DNA from: Cylicocyclus nassatus
Taxonomy: Eukaryota; Nematoda; Chromadorea; Rhabditida; Strongylidae
NCBI GenBank assembly: GCA_958299035.1
Contig: CATQJL010000305.1
Span: forward strand, 70,586,792 to 70,650,791
DNA length: 64,000 bases
Direction: 5' to 3'
This document shows, one piece after another, positions 35,101 to 47,100 of this stretch (its first letter is position 1; every line of letters begins with the position of its first letter). Below the pieces are notes generated by a model. The model ran no database searches. It was not told the origin of the DNA and worked only from the letters and a program-made list of their open reading frames with translations. The position numbers and the translations under genes are program-made.

Positions 35101-38100
35101 GATTCACTGGGTCCTTCTATCGATTTATGGGTTTATTTACTTACATATAAAAAAACTTATCAATCATTCCATTCCTGGATCATAGTTCGGTAAGCGGGGC
35201 GGTAATCATTTACATTTTGCGGCGAGGAGGATCCGTTCTTTGAGTCAGCGGGATATGTCGCGGAAGCGCTTCTTCAGACATGGATAACGAAGATGAGTCT
35301 TGACGCTTTTGGATTCTCATGCTTTCCACCGGGCATTAGAGCTCGCTTCCCGGGCAGGACCGGGGATGCCATTAAGAATAATGAAATATGAAAACACAAG
35401 AATTTTCCACTTTTTGGTGCTTTTGTACAGCTTTTCGCCACTGTTAGGCACCTCTTTGACCAATATGGACATTTAAACGCCCACAATTATTTCGGGAACT
35501 TATTCTGCAAAAAAAGAAGAACAGATTCGGAATCAGCGCTAAGGCGCGTCTACAAATATATTATATATATCTCATCTTCAGTCCCCGACTAATGTTGACT
35601 TCCTTTGTAAGTAAAATCTCTTCCACTTCCACGGGTGGCGGTCAAAAAAAACGATAGCTCTGCCAGTCGCTAGCTGTGCTCGCGTGCGCAGAACAGCCCG
35701 CCCTCACTCATTTATGAAGTTGAGAGAAATTATTCAAATTTCAGTTCTCTTAATTAAAGTTCGTTTTCTATAACGACCAAAGAAGCTTACGTATTTCACA
35801 TGCTAAACTGAGCCCAAAACATTTCTATCGCATGTTTATGGCGATGTGATTGCTGATTATTTTCATCTTCAAAAAACAGCAGAAGCCTTAACATAAAGCA
35901 TTTTTGAAGAAAAACAAAGTTTTGGGAATTCACTGCTCCAAAATGTAAGGCCCGTGTAAGATCGTCCGCTGCTGTGGCGGTGCTACCAGTGCATCGTTTA
36001 TTGACACCCGGGCACTCAGGGTGCCATTATTGCCACCTATCGTTATTCTTGACATATACCCCTTTGCAACAGATTTGTTTTTGTTTGAATCCTTGTACAA
36101 CAGCTGAGATAATGAGTGTTTATACAGTTTTCACTTTGTGTAACTATATCTAAGAGAATTGTTATTTATTTTTGAAGAAACTTCAATAAGTAATAGATTG
36201 GCAAAGCTTTTGCAATGCAGTGGTTTTGCAATTCTCTAGCTTGCTTTTAAGAGTCTCAAAGAATGATTCTCTAACTAAGGTGAATTGAACAGACCGCGTA
36301 CATGAACTCAACCAAAACTGCAGAAAATTCGAGATTCGAATTATTTGAATTTTCCACAGCATCCTCTGCAGCAAAACTTTCCCAAGAAAAACTCATTTTC
36401 GTGAAAAAACGACGCACATTTACACATTTTGCGAGGCTTCATTCGCTAGGACTGTACAACAACGGGAAGCTGTTCCACTCCGTTCAATTCGTTCTCTCCA
36501 TCTCAATTCGAATTTTTGAGATGCGACGCAATTTCGCCGAAGCTGTTTAATTCGGCATGAAGTGAGTAGTGGAATTATTAGAGTGAGACGAGAGAAGCAT
36601 ACGGGCCGCGAATAGATTGAAGCAAGACACAGTTTATGAACAAATTGAAAGGCAACTCCATTAGGGAGGCTTCTCACGCAAATGACATTGGTGAGCTTGA
36701 GTAACGAAATTGAAAGAACCTAACAGAAGAACAAAAGCAGCCTGGACCGTCTTCTGGGATTGTGCAGCCAAGACTTGAGCTGACACTGTCGAATGTTTTA
36801 TGGACCACTAGCAGCCTTTCCCGGTCCCGCCCGGGCTGAAAGTCAGAAGTGGCCCGGCATAGTGCCTGTTTGAAATCGTTTTATGGCTTACCATTCTTCC
36901 ATTTTTTCTTTAATTTATATCTGCTATCTTCCTGCTTCAACTCCGAGTTTGAACTGGGGCGCTCCTGTGGTATCCATAGCGAATTGCCTTCCTTCCTGAC
37001 CGCCTAGCTACGTGAACCGCACCCTCCTCACCAAAATATAAATGATCTCTACGGCCCCTTACCACTTAACTTGGAGGAATGATTGATATGCTTTCATCTT
37101 GCTAATGTAAGTAAACAAATCAATAAATCGATGGAAAGACCCAGCGAATTGCCGCGAAAAGTAGCTTATTTTCTGCGCCGTGGCTTGTTTAGAAGGGAGA
37201 GAATTTCAGCCTCTTCGGTTCACACATACAGAGGAGTCTATAAGTCACAAACCGATTATCAAACAAAGGTACAGTGTTTGTGTTTTATACAGGGTGTCCC
37301 AAAATAATGTGCACACTGTTTGTTTGAATAACTCTTTTATTATGAGGTCTTTTAAGAAGCGGTAAGCGCCATTTTGTAGAGCTGGATTCAACTTAGATTT
37401 GCATATCTGAATCACCGACCGCTCTTCATTACTGTAGGATTACGGTAGAAACTTCAAAGAGGGTTTTGGGCCATGAAAGACCATATTTTGCCTTAAAAAG
37501 GAATCAAAACAGCCTAAAAACTTTTATACTAGGCCAAATAGAGCTGCTGATTCTAACTGTAAATTTGCCAACTTATTATGATGCTTCATTGAAGAGTTAT
37601 GCCGGGTAAGAGGTAGCGGCCAATTTCTCAATGTTCCTAAAAAGTGCGGTTAGACCGTTTAGAAAGCTTCGCATATAGTTGAGTATTGAACTCAGCGTCA
37701 TGTCTTTCAGCTTTAGGCACCAATCTATAGAGCAAGGTTCAACTTAGATCTATAGTATGGCGCGAATCATTGATGGCTTTTCATTACGGTAGGATTACGG
37801 TGGGAACTTCGACAAGGAGTTTAGGCCATTGGAGGCCGTATTCTGCCTCGGAACAAAACTAAACAAGCCAAAAACTCTTATACTATAGTAATGGAAGCAG
37901 CTGAGATTGAATATGAAACTCCCACTACACTGTGATGTTTCTTTCTAAGGTTATTCCAGGTAAACCGTAGTAACTGAAATTCCAGTACTTGTCACAAATG
38001 TGATTACACCATCAAAAATGCTAAAAACACCCATAAGAAGTTGTGTAGTGGAATTAGCGTGAACGAAAACCCTGTTACACGATTTTTCAGATTTTTTGAA

Positions 38101-41100
38101 AAAATTTTGTCAGATGGCATATTTCACAATGGATCCACATGCTAGAAGTTCATACAATCCTGCAGTAGTGAGGACCGATGATTCGCTCCATACTACAAAT
38201 CTAAGCTGAACCTCGCTCTACAGAATGATGCCTCAAGCTGGGTTAAAGACATGAAAGCAACTGAGTTATTAACGATCAAACAGTGTTAACATTTTTTTGG
38301 GACATCCTGTATATATTAGGTGGTCCCGAAAGTTTTGTCGGTTTTTTTCATCGCTCAAAACTCGCAGAACATCAGTCCATGAACGCTCTAGGTACCATTT
38401 GATTTAGATTTTCACCCTATTTTTTACGGCTATATCTGCTCTCTGATCTACCCTGTCTTTGCAATGTTATCGTCATGGCTTTTGAGCAGCTCAACAGTAA
38501 CGCCAAACCTTTCCTGAATCTTGAAAATTCCTATCCTGACATTTCCAAGGAGCGCTGGTAACTGTTATGTTGAGCAAAGCTTTGGCTACATTGTACCCAT
38601 TTTAGATTACGTGTTTCACGTATACCAAGCCCGTTATAGTTATTTATTTAATAAAAACCACGGCTTTTTGATTACGTTTGCCACGTAAAAGTACCGAAAA
38701 TTCCAAAAAGCTGCTTTTTCAAACCAAGTCAAACTGGGTAATGTTACATAAATAGTGTTCAATAAGAATCATGTTTCAATTCGCAGAAACTTCGAGGTTT
38801 TCATGTTTTTGCTGCAGTTGCGTGTTTCATGACTTTACCAAAAATCGAGATCTCCGAAGAAATAATTTTCTGAGGCGAAAATCAGCAGATTGGTGAATTC
38901 CAAAAATATCATCTTGTAATCCGAGAATTGCTCCATTCAATCGTTACTTAACCTTCCAAAACTTTGAAATGAAATTTTCAAAAATTAGCCGAACTTTGAG
39001 CAGACAAAAATGACGGGTGAAGAATTTCAGCAACTATCAAAGAAAGTGTACAGGATTGTGGTCCGAAAATGTAACCACAAGAAAGAGAAGGAAAAGCTGC
39101 CTCAACCACTTGCTGAAGCTCATTCAGATCTTCATTGTGCATGTTCTTATAGCAGTCTGAAAAAACCGACAAAACTTTCGGGACGACCTAATATATTAGG
39201 TCTTCCCGAAAGTTTTGTCGGTTGTCTGTCACCAAATTCAAAAATTCATAACTTGTTGAATTCTCAACGAATCTGCAAGAATCTAAATTTTGTATAAGAG
39301 AGAAACTCATGCTCTTTGCAATTGTACTTGAACTGTTCGTTGATGTGTACAAATGAAGGAGATAGAAGCTCAAAACCAAAATCACTCAAAATTTGAATTT
39401 TTCGTGTAGGGTCATAAAAAATCGGAAACTTGCTATAAAAATCGAAGCGGTAAGTATTGTAGGCTTTTTCACAAGCTCTTTCCAACAATGCAAAGTTTGC
39501 GCCGATTGAGCCTCTCTGTGGAAAGTTACGAATTTCCTAAAAAAATACCAAAATAAATCAAATTCGCCCTTTTGTATTGCTTGCTCGAAAATCATAACTT
39601 TTCATAAAGATGCTTAATCGGCGCAGATTTTGCACTGTTAGAAAGAGCGGATAAAAGAACCGACGATATCGACCGCTCCGATTTTTGTTGCAAGTTTCCG
39701 ATTTTTATGACTCTACACGAGAAATTCAAATTTTGAGTGATTTTGGTTTTGAGCTTCTATCTCCTTCTGTACACATTAACGAGCCTTTCAGGGACGTAAG
39801 CAAAAAGCATAAGTTTCTTTCTTATATAAAATTTAGGCCTTGCAAATTCGTTGAGAATTCAACTAGTTATGAATTTTTGAATTTGGTGCGAAAAAACTTT
39901 TGGGACGACCTAATACACAGTGACCGCCAAGAAGTTGCGAACAAGCCTTTCTCCCTTTTTGATCGCTCTTTTTCAGAAAGAAAACAAGGATGAAAAGATG
40001 TAATAATTGCATGAGGTGATAGAGCTCTTCAAGATCTACAATCTACACTTTGAGTTTTTTGAGAAACATGTGTTCTAAAAATCTTAAGAATCTTTTTTAA
40101 AAAAGTCCGAAAATGGCCGCGTCACGATGTCGCGGACAATAATTCTTCGAACGCAAAAATTTTCTTTTGAGTCCTATTTTAAAGCGGAAACACAAGTTAT
40201 CCGGACGGATAAGCATACTATATTGTAGAACTCATCGAGGACCATAATCGAGTAGCGGTTACTTCCAAAACAACCCAGGCTTGATTTTATTTTGCTTCTT
40301 TTTGAAAAATAAATTCTATTTCCCTGCTTCAAGCCAAATTTCTTTGCATGGAACCCCATTCAAGACATCCGAACAAAGCTATTCGAACAGGACGTGTGCT
40401 GGTGAGTTTCTCGGCTGAAAATGGCCCTTGGCAGTGCTTGCACATGACCCCACCTGCACCTCACCACTGACTTGTACCGTTTGCAGGCTTGTAACTCGGC
40501 GTGCAGTCAATATTTGAGCCTGCACTCAGGCTCATTTGAAAGAACGAGACTTCCTCTACACGATGGTATGCAAATGAGCTGAGTTTGAGAAATTTCAGAG
40601 ATTTGGCGGATGGGGTGGTAAAGGGCAGCTTCAGTTGTAGTTTAGCACCTTTCAGCTAAAGTTGAAGAGAGCTCCTTTCGCTACCAATTTCATCCTGGAA
40701 GTTCAAAACTGTCAATTTTCTTGTAATAGATCCATTTCGAAGCTCTAAGACTGTTCTGGTGTTCATAAGGATTTTCACTCCAATCACCTCTAAAGCTGCC
40801 CTCTACCACCCCATCCGCCAAATCTCTGAAATTTCTCAAACTCAGCTCTTTTGCATACCTTCGTGTAGAAGAAATCTCGTTCTTTCGGATGAGCCTAAGC
40901 GCAGGCTCAAATGTTGACTGCACGCCGAGTTACAAGCCTGCAAAGCGGCACAAGTCAGTGGTGAGGTGCAGGTGGGGTCATGTGCACGCACTGCCAAGGG
41001 CCATTTTCAGCCAAGAAACTCACCAGCACACGTCCGATGCATAGAAGATGGCAAAGGGCATCCATTTTGTTCGAATAGCTTTGTTGGGATGTCTTGAATG

Positions 41101-44100
41101 GGGTTCCATGCAAAGAAATTTGGCTTGAAGCAGGGAATTAGAACTTATTTTTTAAAAAGAAGCAAAATAAAATCAAGCCTGGGTTTTTTTGGAAGTAACC
41201 ACTACTCGATTATGGTCATCGATGAGTTCTAGAATATAGTATGTACCCGTTCCGGATAACTTGTGTTTCCGCTTTAAAATAGGACTCAAAAGAAAATTTT
41301 TGCGTTCGAAGAATTATTGTCCGCGACATTGTGACGCGGCCATTTTCGAACTTTTTTTAGAAAAAGATTCTCAAAATTTTTAGAACACATGTTTCTCATA
41401 AAGCGCAACGTGTGGTTGTAGTTTTTGAAGAGCTCTATCACCTCATGCAATTATCACATTTTTTCATCCTTGTTTTCCCTCTGAAAAAGAGCGATAAAGG
41501 AAGAGGGGTTTGTCCGCAACTTTTTGGCGGTCACTGTATATAGATTCACAGAGCGCTTGGAATAGTCTTTTGGACATGACCTGACACAATCAACACATTC
41601 TTCGTTGGTTTTCCCACTGGCCGTATTATTAACAAAATTCAGGCTAGGGTAAGCTTTACTCCGAGAGGTGATTGACCCGTATTGATCAGCAAACCTTGAA
41701 GGTAAATTTTACCTTTGAGGGTAAACCTTACACCAAAGGGCGATTACCCAAATATTCACGAACATGGCTTATCAGAGTAAATTTAAGCCTGCCTTACATG
41801 TTATCATCCGGTATATATTCGGCCGCGTTGCTTTTATGTAAAAGATTTAGTGTGAATAAAACATCTGTACGATTAACAATTTTAATTTGGTAAGCATCAA
41901 GCCCAACAACTTGTAATTTTCGAAATATGGAACTTGCTCATTCAAATTTTAGTCCACCAACATACTCGTTTGGTAATTGATTTGATGCACGTTCAAATTA
42001 TCGTAGCTCAACTAGATAAATTTGTAGCCGATCCACCAAAAAGAAATCTATTCTAGTCTTTATAATACGACTAGCTGGCATGCCCAGCTTCGCCTCCACC
42101 TTGGGTTTAAGGCTCAAAAAAAGAGCAAAACTCGTACATAATTTCAAAGGTTCAACTTATTTGCGTTTTGGCTTCATTCTCTTTCTCTTGTAATAGACAG
42201 ATAACAGGGCAGGGCTGATCGCATTGCTGTGAATTAACGAATCTCATTTGTCGTGGAAAGAAAATGAGTTCTATCGCTATTGCTTACATGAAAATTGGGA
42301 TTGGTTTGATATAACATGATAGGAGTTTATTTTTCTTCAAAATCGATAAATTAACAGAAGGAGGGGGATTTTTGCCACGAAGAGTAGTGTACGGGGTGGA
42401 CCGGTGTATATTAGGTTGTCTCATAAGTTTTTTCAATTTTCTTTTTCCGCATTGAGTCGCATAGTTCTTTATACTGATCAAATTGCAGGGTACTGTTGAT
42501 AGAGCAATGCAAGCTCTATAAGATGGCATGCGAGCATACCTTCGGTAGTCTAGAGACAGGGCGTCAAAAGTAAAGGTTGTTTGAACATATGACATCAATA
42601 GTGAAGATTGTTTGAAGAAGATCAGAGAAGAGAATATGACGTAAAACAGATATAAAAAACAAAAGAAACGGTTGAAAACCGGATAAAAACGCTGCAAAGA
42701 GGGCTGAAATCTTTCATTCGGCGGCTTTTTGGAGTGCAAGTTTTCGCTCCAGGAAAAGCAATTCGCAACGAGGTTTTGGTTTTTGATATGTCCTTTGAAT
42801 TTTTACCCCGCAATGACGTTCCTGTTTTCTGGGACGTTGTCTGGATTGTTGTGCTTATTGTTCTGAGCAATATTTGCCCAGGTTGGAAAAAAATCGATGC
42901 GAAAGCACTGAAATAGAGTAAGATGAAGAAAAACGCACTTTTTGCGATTTTTCATGAAAAATTCCGCCACAATCGAAGAGGTAAGGGCTGGGTGGTTGTC
43001 TGCATTATGAACAGAAGCAAGATCTATAGAATGCACGAAAAAACCGCATGAAAATATTTGAACTAGGAGGATAACAAGAGATTTTCGAAAACAAGGTTTT
43101 TGACGCATTTCTCGATCAAATCAAAAAATATGGTTCTGGGACGTTGTCAGCATGAAAATAGAGATCAAGAGCTTCAAAATGATTTATAGCCTGCTAAAGT
43201 TAGGTTCGAAACAGCGAAGAAAAGGGTACCAGAGCCAAATGCCCGCGCCCCGCGTTTGGGGTAGCGAGGTAGCGCGCAGCGCGCGGAGACGCAGACAAGC
43301 AGCGGAGCCAGACCAGAGCCGACGGAGCATTTGGCTCTGGTAGTAAATCCCCGCGGGGTCTGAACGAAATCCTACAACATTATATACCATTTCAATCGTC
43401 ATGACACAGCGAGGAAAAGTGACAACGTCCCAAGCTTTGAAAACCACTCTTTAGTAAGATGAACCAGCGTTTTCGTGCGCGAATCTCTGCGCAGGATTCA
43501 AGAGCAGTTTCTCAGTATCTCGTTTTTATTTAACTCCAATAGCTTTCCTAAACTTTTGATACTCGATTTTATTTAAATGAAAGGATAACTGAGAAATTTT
43601 GCTTTGAATTTTGGCGAACAATCCACAGAAACTTCTTTCTAAAGTAAAAAAGGCTATGAAAACGCAAATTCTCGGTTTCGCTGAGATAAGCCCAAGATAT
43701 CCCCTATATTTGCTTCACTAACATTCGTTCCGATATAGTTAGGATATTAACATCCGGGGCGAAGCTCCGGATGACTTCTGTTTTTTTTTTCAGGTGAAGG
43801 TTGTGTCCCCTCCCCCCCCCCCCCATAGCCCTCAAAGTGAAGGTTACCAGAGTACGTGGCTCTATGTATCGAGGGTATGCATGCGAGTGTTCGCACCAGC
43901 TTCAGCATATGTTAAAAGCCGAAATCTGAGATTTAAATGTCCAAAAACTGACTTCTATAACTCTGTCCGAAAAAAACTTACCGGATCCCAAACTCGCTCA
44001 CGCATATATATGCCAAATAAGACATTCATGTGTGCCGTCGCAGTGTTTGTTTCTGTGCTATAAATAAAGAAAACCAAGATTTTCAAGCTTCCAAAAAAGC

Positions 44101-47100
44101 GATGCTGCGCTGTTTTCACACAGGCAGATGTATACTACAGTCCTTTAGAAGTGTAATCACAAATTTTCAGTTTTTTATAAGCTCTACTTTGCAAGAAATA
44201 CTTATTTCAACATAAATTACCCTGGCGAAAAAGCTAAATTCAGTATTTCTTAAGAACTAGCGCTTCCAGGAAGCTGAAAATTCACTGATGTATTACTGAT
44301 GGCCTGTAGTATACATCTGCCTGTGTGAAAACAGCGCAGCATCGTTTTTTTGGAAACTTAAAAATCTTCGTTTACTTTGTTTCTGGCACAGAAACAAACA
44401 GTGCAACGGCACATATGCTCAGACAATCGCCGGGGGCAGGCGGGCACCGGAAAAATAGATTGCTGATTTCTCGCACCCCGCTCGCGGATATTTTGAAAAG
44501 CAATCAGGACTTTTCGGGACGCCGCTTGCTGAGTTCTCGATTCCTCAAAGATGCAGCTATATATCCGCGAAAAAAGATTCAACAGGCGGTCTCTCAAAAA
44601 CTCGCTGACCATTTTCCTGAAATTTGCGAGCGGAATGCGATATTTCAGCAACGCGTATTTTCGGGCGCCCGCTTGCCCCGGCGATTGTCTGTGCGAATGT
44701 CTTATTTGCAGTGTATATGCGTGAGCGAGTTTGAGATCCGGCAGGCTTTCTTTGGACAGAGTTATAGAAGATTTAAGTTTTTGGATATTTCTAAGTTTTC
44801 AGATTTCGGCTTCTAACTCGTGATATGCTGAAGCTGGTGCGAACACTCGCATGTTATTTTATGGAACTTCTTTGCTCTATCGAGCGGTACCCTGCATTTT
44901 GATCAGAATAAAGAACTGTGCGATTTATTGCACAAAAAAATCAAAATTGAAAAAACTTATGAGACAACCCAATATATCGTCTATTCCCGCGATAGAAGGG
45001 GAGTGTCACTGCACAAGTCCGCAAACTCCGTAAGTACGGTATTAGCAACGGCGCAGAATCGATATCGCCAAACACTTGATCATTTTCCAACTCAACAAGG
45101 ATGGGTGAGTTTTTCTTTGACGGGAGTTGCTGGAAGTGAGTCGTAAACGTCCAACTACACTTGTTTCATAACAGTTTCTCAGTTTTGACGCAGTGTTAGT
45201 GCGGTTTTGCATCATAGCTGTATATTGCGTGCTATTACTTCTTCTTTTTTACTTATTAGTGTGTTTATGGAATTTGTTCTTACTATGCCATCGAACCACT
45301 TCACTATGCTTACCTGTACTTCATGTTTATGTTGTCGTGCAGGGTTTGAGATTCAAAGGTAAGTCTCCAAATTAAAATTACATTTCTCTTCAATTTCGAT
45401 AAAGTAAATGAAATGCTAAAAGCAAATCCCATAAACACGACTAACAAGTAAAAAAGGAGAAGTAATAGCACGCAATATATAGCTATAATGCAAAATCGCA
45501 CTGACGCTGCGTCAAAACTGAGGAACTATTATAAAACAAATGTGATTGGACGTTTACGACGCACTTCTAGCAACTTCCGACAAGACCTGAAAAGAAAAGC
45601 ACGGTTGGCTGCAAAAAAGCTCACCTATCCTTGTTGACTCGGAAAATTATCAGCTCTTTTCGGCGATATCAATTCTGCGCCGTTGCTAATACCGTACCAG
45701 TCAGACGCTTACAACTTGTGCAGTGACACGCCCCATCTAACGCGGGAAGTAGACGATATGTGTGCATATTTGGCGCTGATTCATCCACACACAAAATTTC
45801 TGTAAAGAACATGCTAATAACAATTTACCAATAATCATTTATATAAAATACCGATCATAATTCGTCAAAAAAGTCGCCGGACTGCGGCGGACTGCCGGAG
45901 TGCGGCAGAGTGCGCCACACTCCGACGAGTCCGTCGGAATGATCGTTACATCGCCATATCTTGCTTCAGAATGGACGAATTCTGAATCCGAAGACGCCGT
46001 TCGATTCAGCTCGGCGAGACGCATCATCATATATATGAAGCTGAAAGTCTGTTTGTCTGTACATATGTTTCGAATAGAAAATTCCACTTCTAAACCTATC
46101 AGGCTGGGAGTTGGCACAGGGGGAGGGTAAGTGAGCATGGGGATTCCGAATACAATATTAGTTTTCAGAATTATCGGTGATTATTTTGGTTGAATTCAGT
46201 GTGCTGATAACAGTATTACCATTGATCTGTTGCTGATGACACATAGACAGCACCGACCGCGAACAAATAGAAGGGAAAACAATTTATGCCCTTCGCAATG
46301 CGGAAATGAACTCGAAAGGCACCCACGTTAGGGAGGCTTCTCGCGTGAAGTTTTGACGATTGGTGAGCTTGAAGAACGAACTTGACGTAACAGGAGAAGA
46401 AGAACGGCCTAGGCCGCCGGTCTTCAAAAAAGGCCTCCACGGCGTGTTCGGCTCAACCGCTCTTTCGGCCCTTCGTTACGCAGTTGAGACTTGGGCCAAC
46501 ACTGAAACAATGTCGAAAACTCTATGGCCCATTTATAGAGCGCTCGAGAGCAGTCTTGGGAGATGGTTTGACACAAGCGACATTTCGTTGGACTTTCCAG
46601 GGACATGAAAAAAATGTTCCGTCTTCATAACTCAATGGACGAAAGCGAAGCAAACGAAGCATTGATGGCAGGATAGACGCCACATAGGCGCTAAGAGCAC
46701 TGAAGCAAATTCCTAGCAAAACCTATTTGAGGAAGACCAAAAACGAGGTGGGTAGGAGTGTTCTAAGAATGGATAGAAAAACTGAGACATTAACACAGAC
46801 ACAATCTTTCCACCTGGCGCTCTTAATTGCAGCTACCGTTGACAAATAAGAAGATCATGATATCTCAAGCGAGGGACAGAGACATATGGAAGCTTTTATG
46901 CTCGGGTCCGCGCGCCATGTGATGACAGACCATCAGGGTGTCCAAATAAGTAAAAAAGTAGCATGACTTGCAGTGACTTCTATCTGGCCTTTTGCTGCAC
47001 CGTGCTTGAAAGATAGGAGCGATGGCGGAAAACATAGGAAGACATAGAAAGCTTATAAATTCTCATCTTCGTGTGTCTTGCCGTTAAAAAGGGCTTTTGA

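Larger units (their letters stand above)
42411..44972. mobile_element. Palindromic mariner-type element swollen by nested insertions
   Basis: The ends TTAGGTTGTCTCATAAGTTT and AAACTTATGAGACAACCCAA are inverses, flanked by TA. The native palindrome resumes at 43,879 and pairs with 44,855 inward (GCGAGTGTTCGCACCAGCTT and inverse), centre near 44,215. The left arm is interrupted at 42,535-43,878 and the right arm at 44,420-44,691. Confidence 0.85.
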
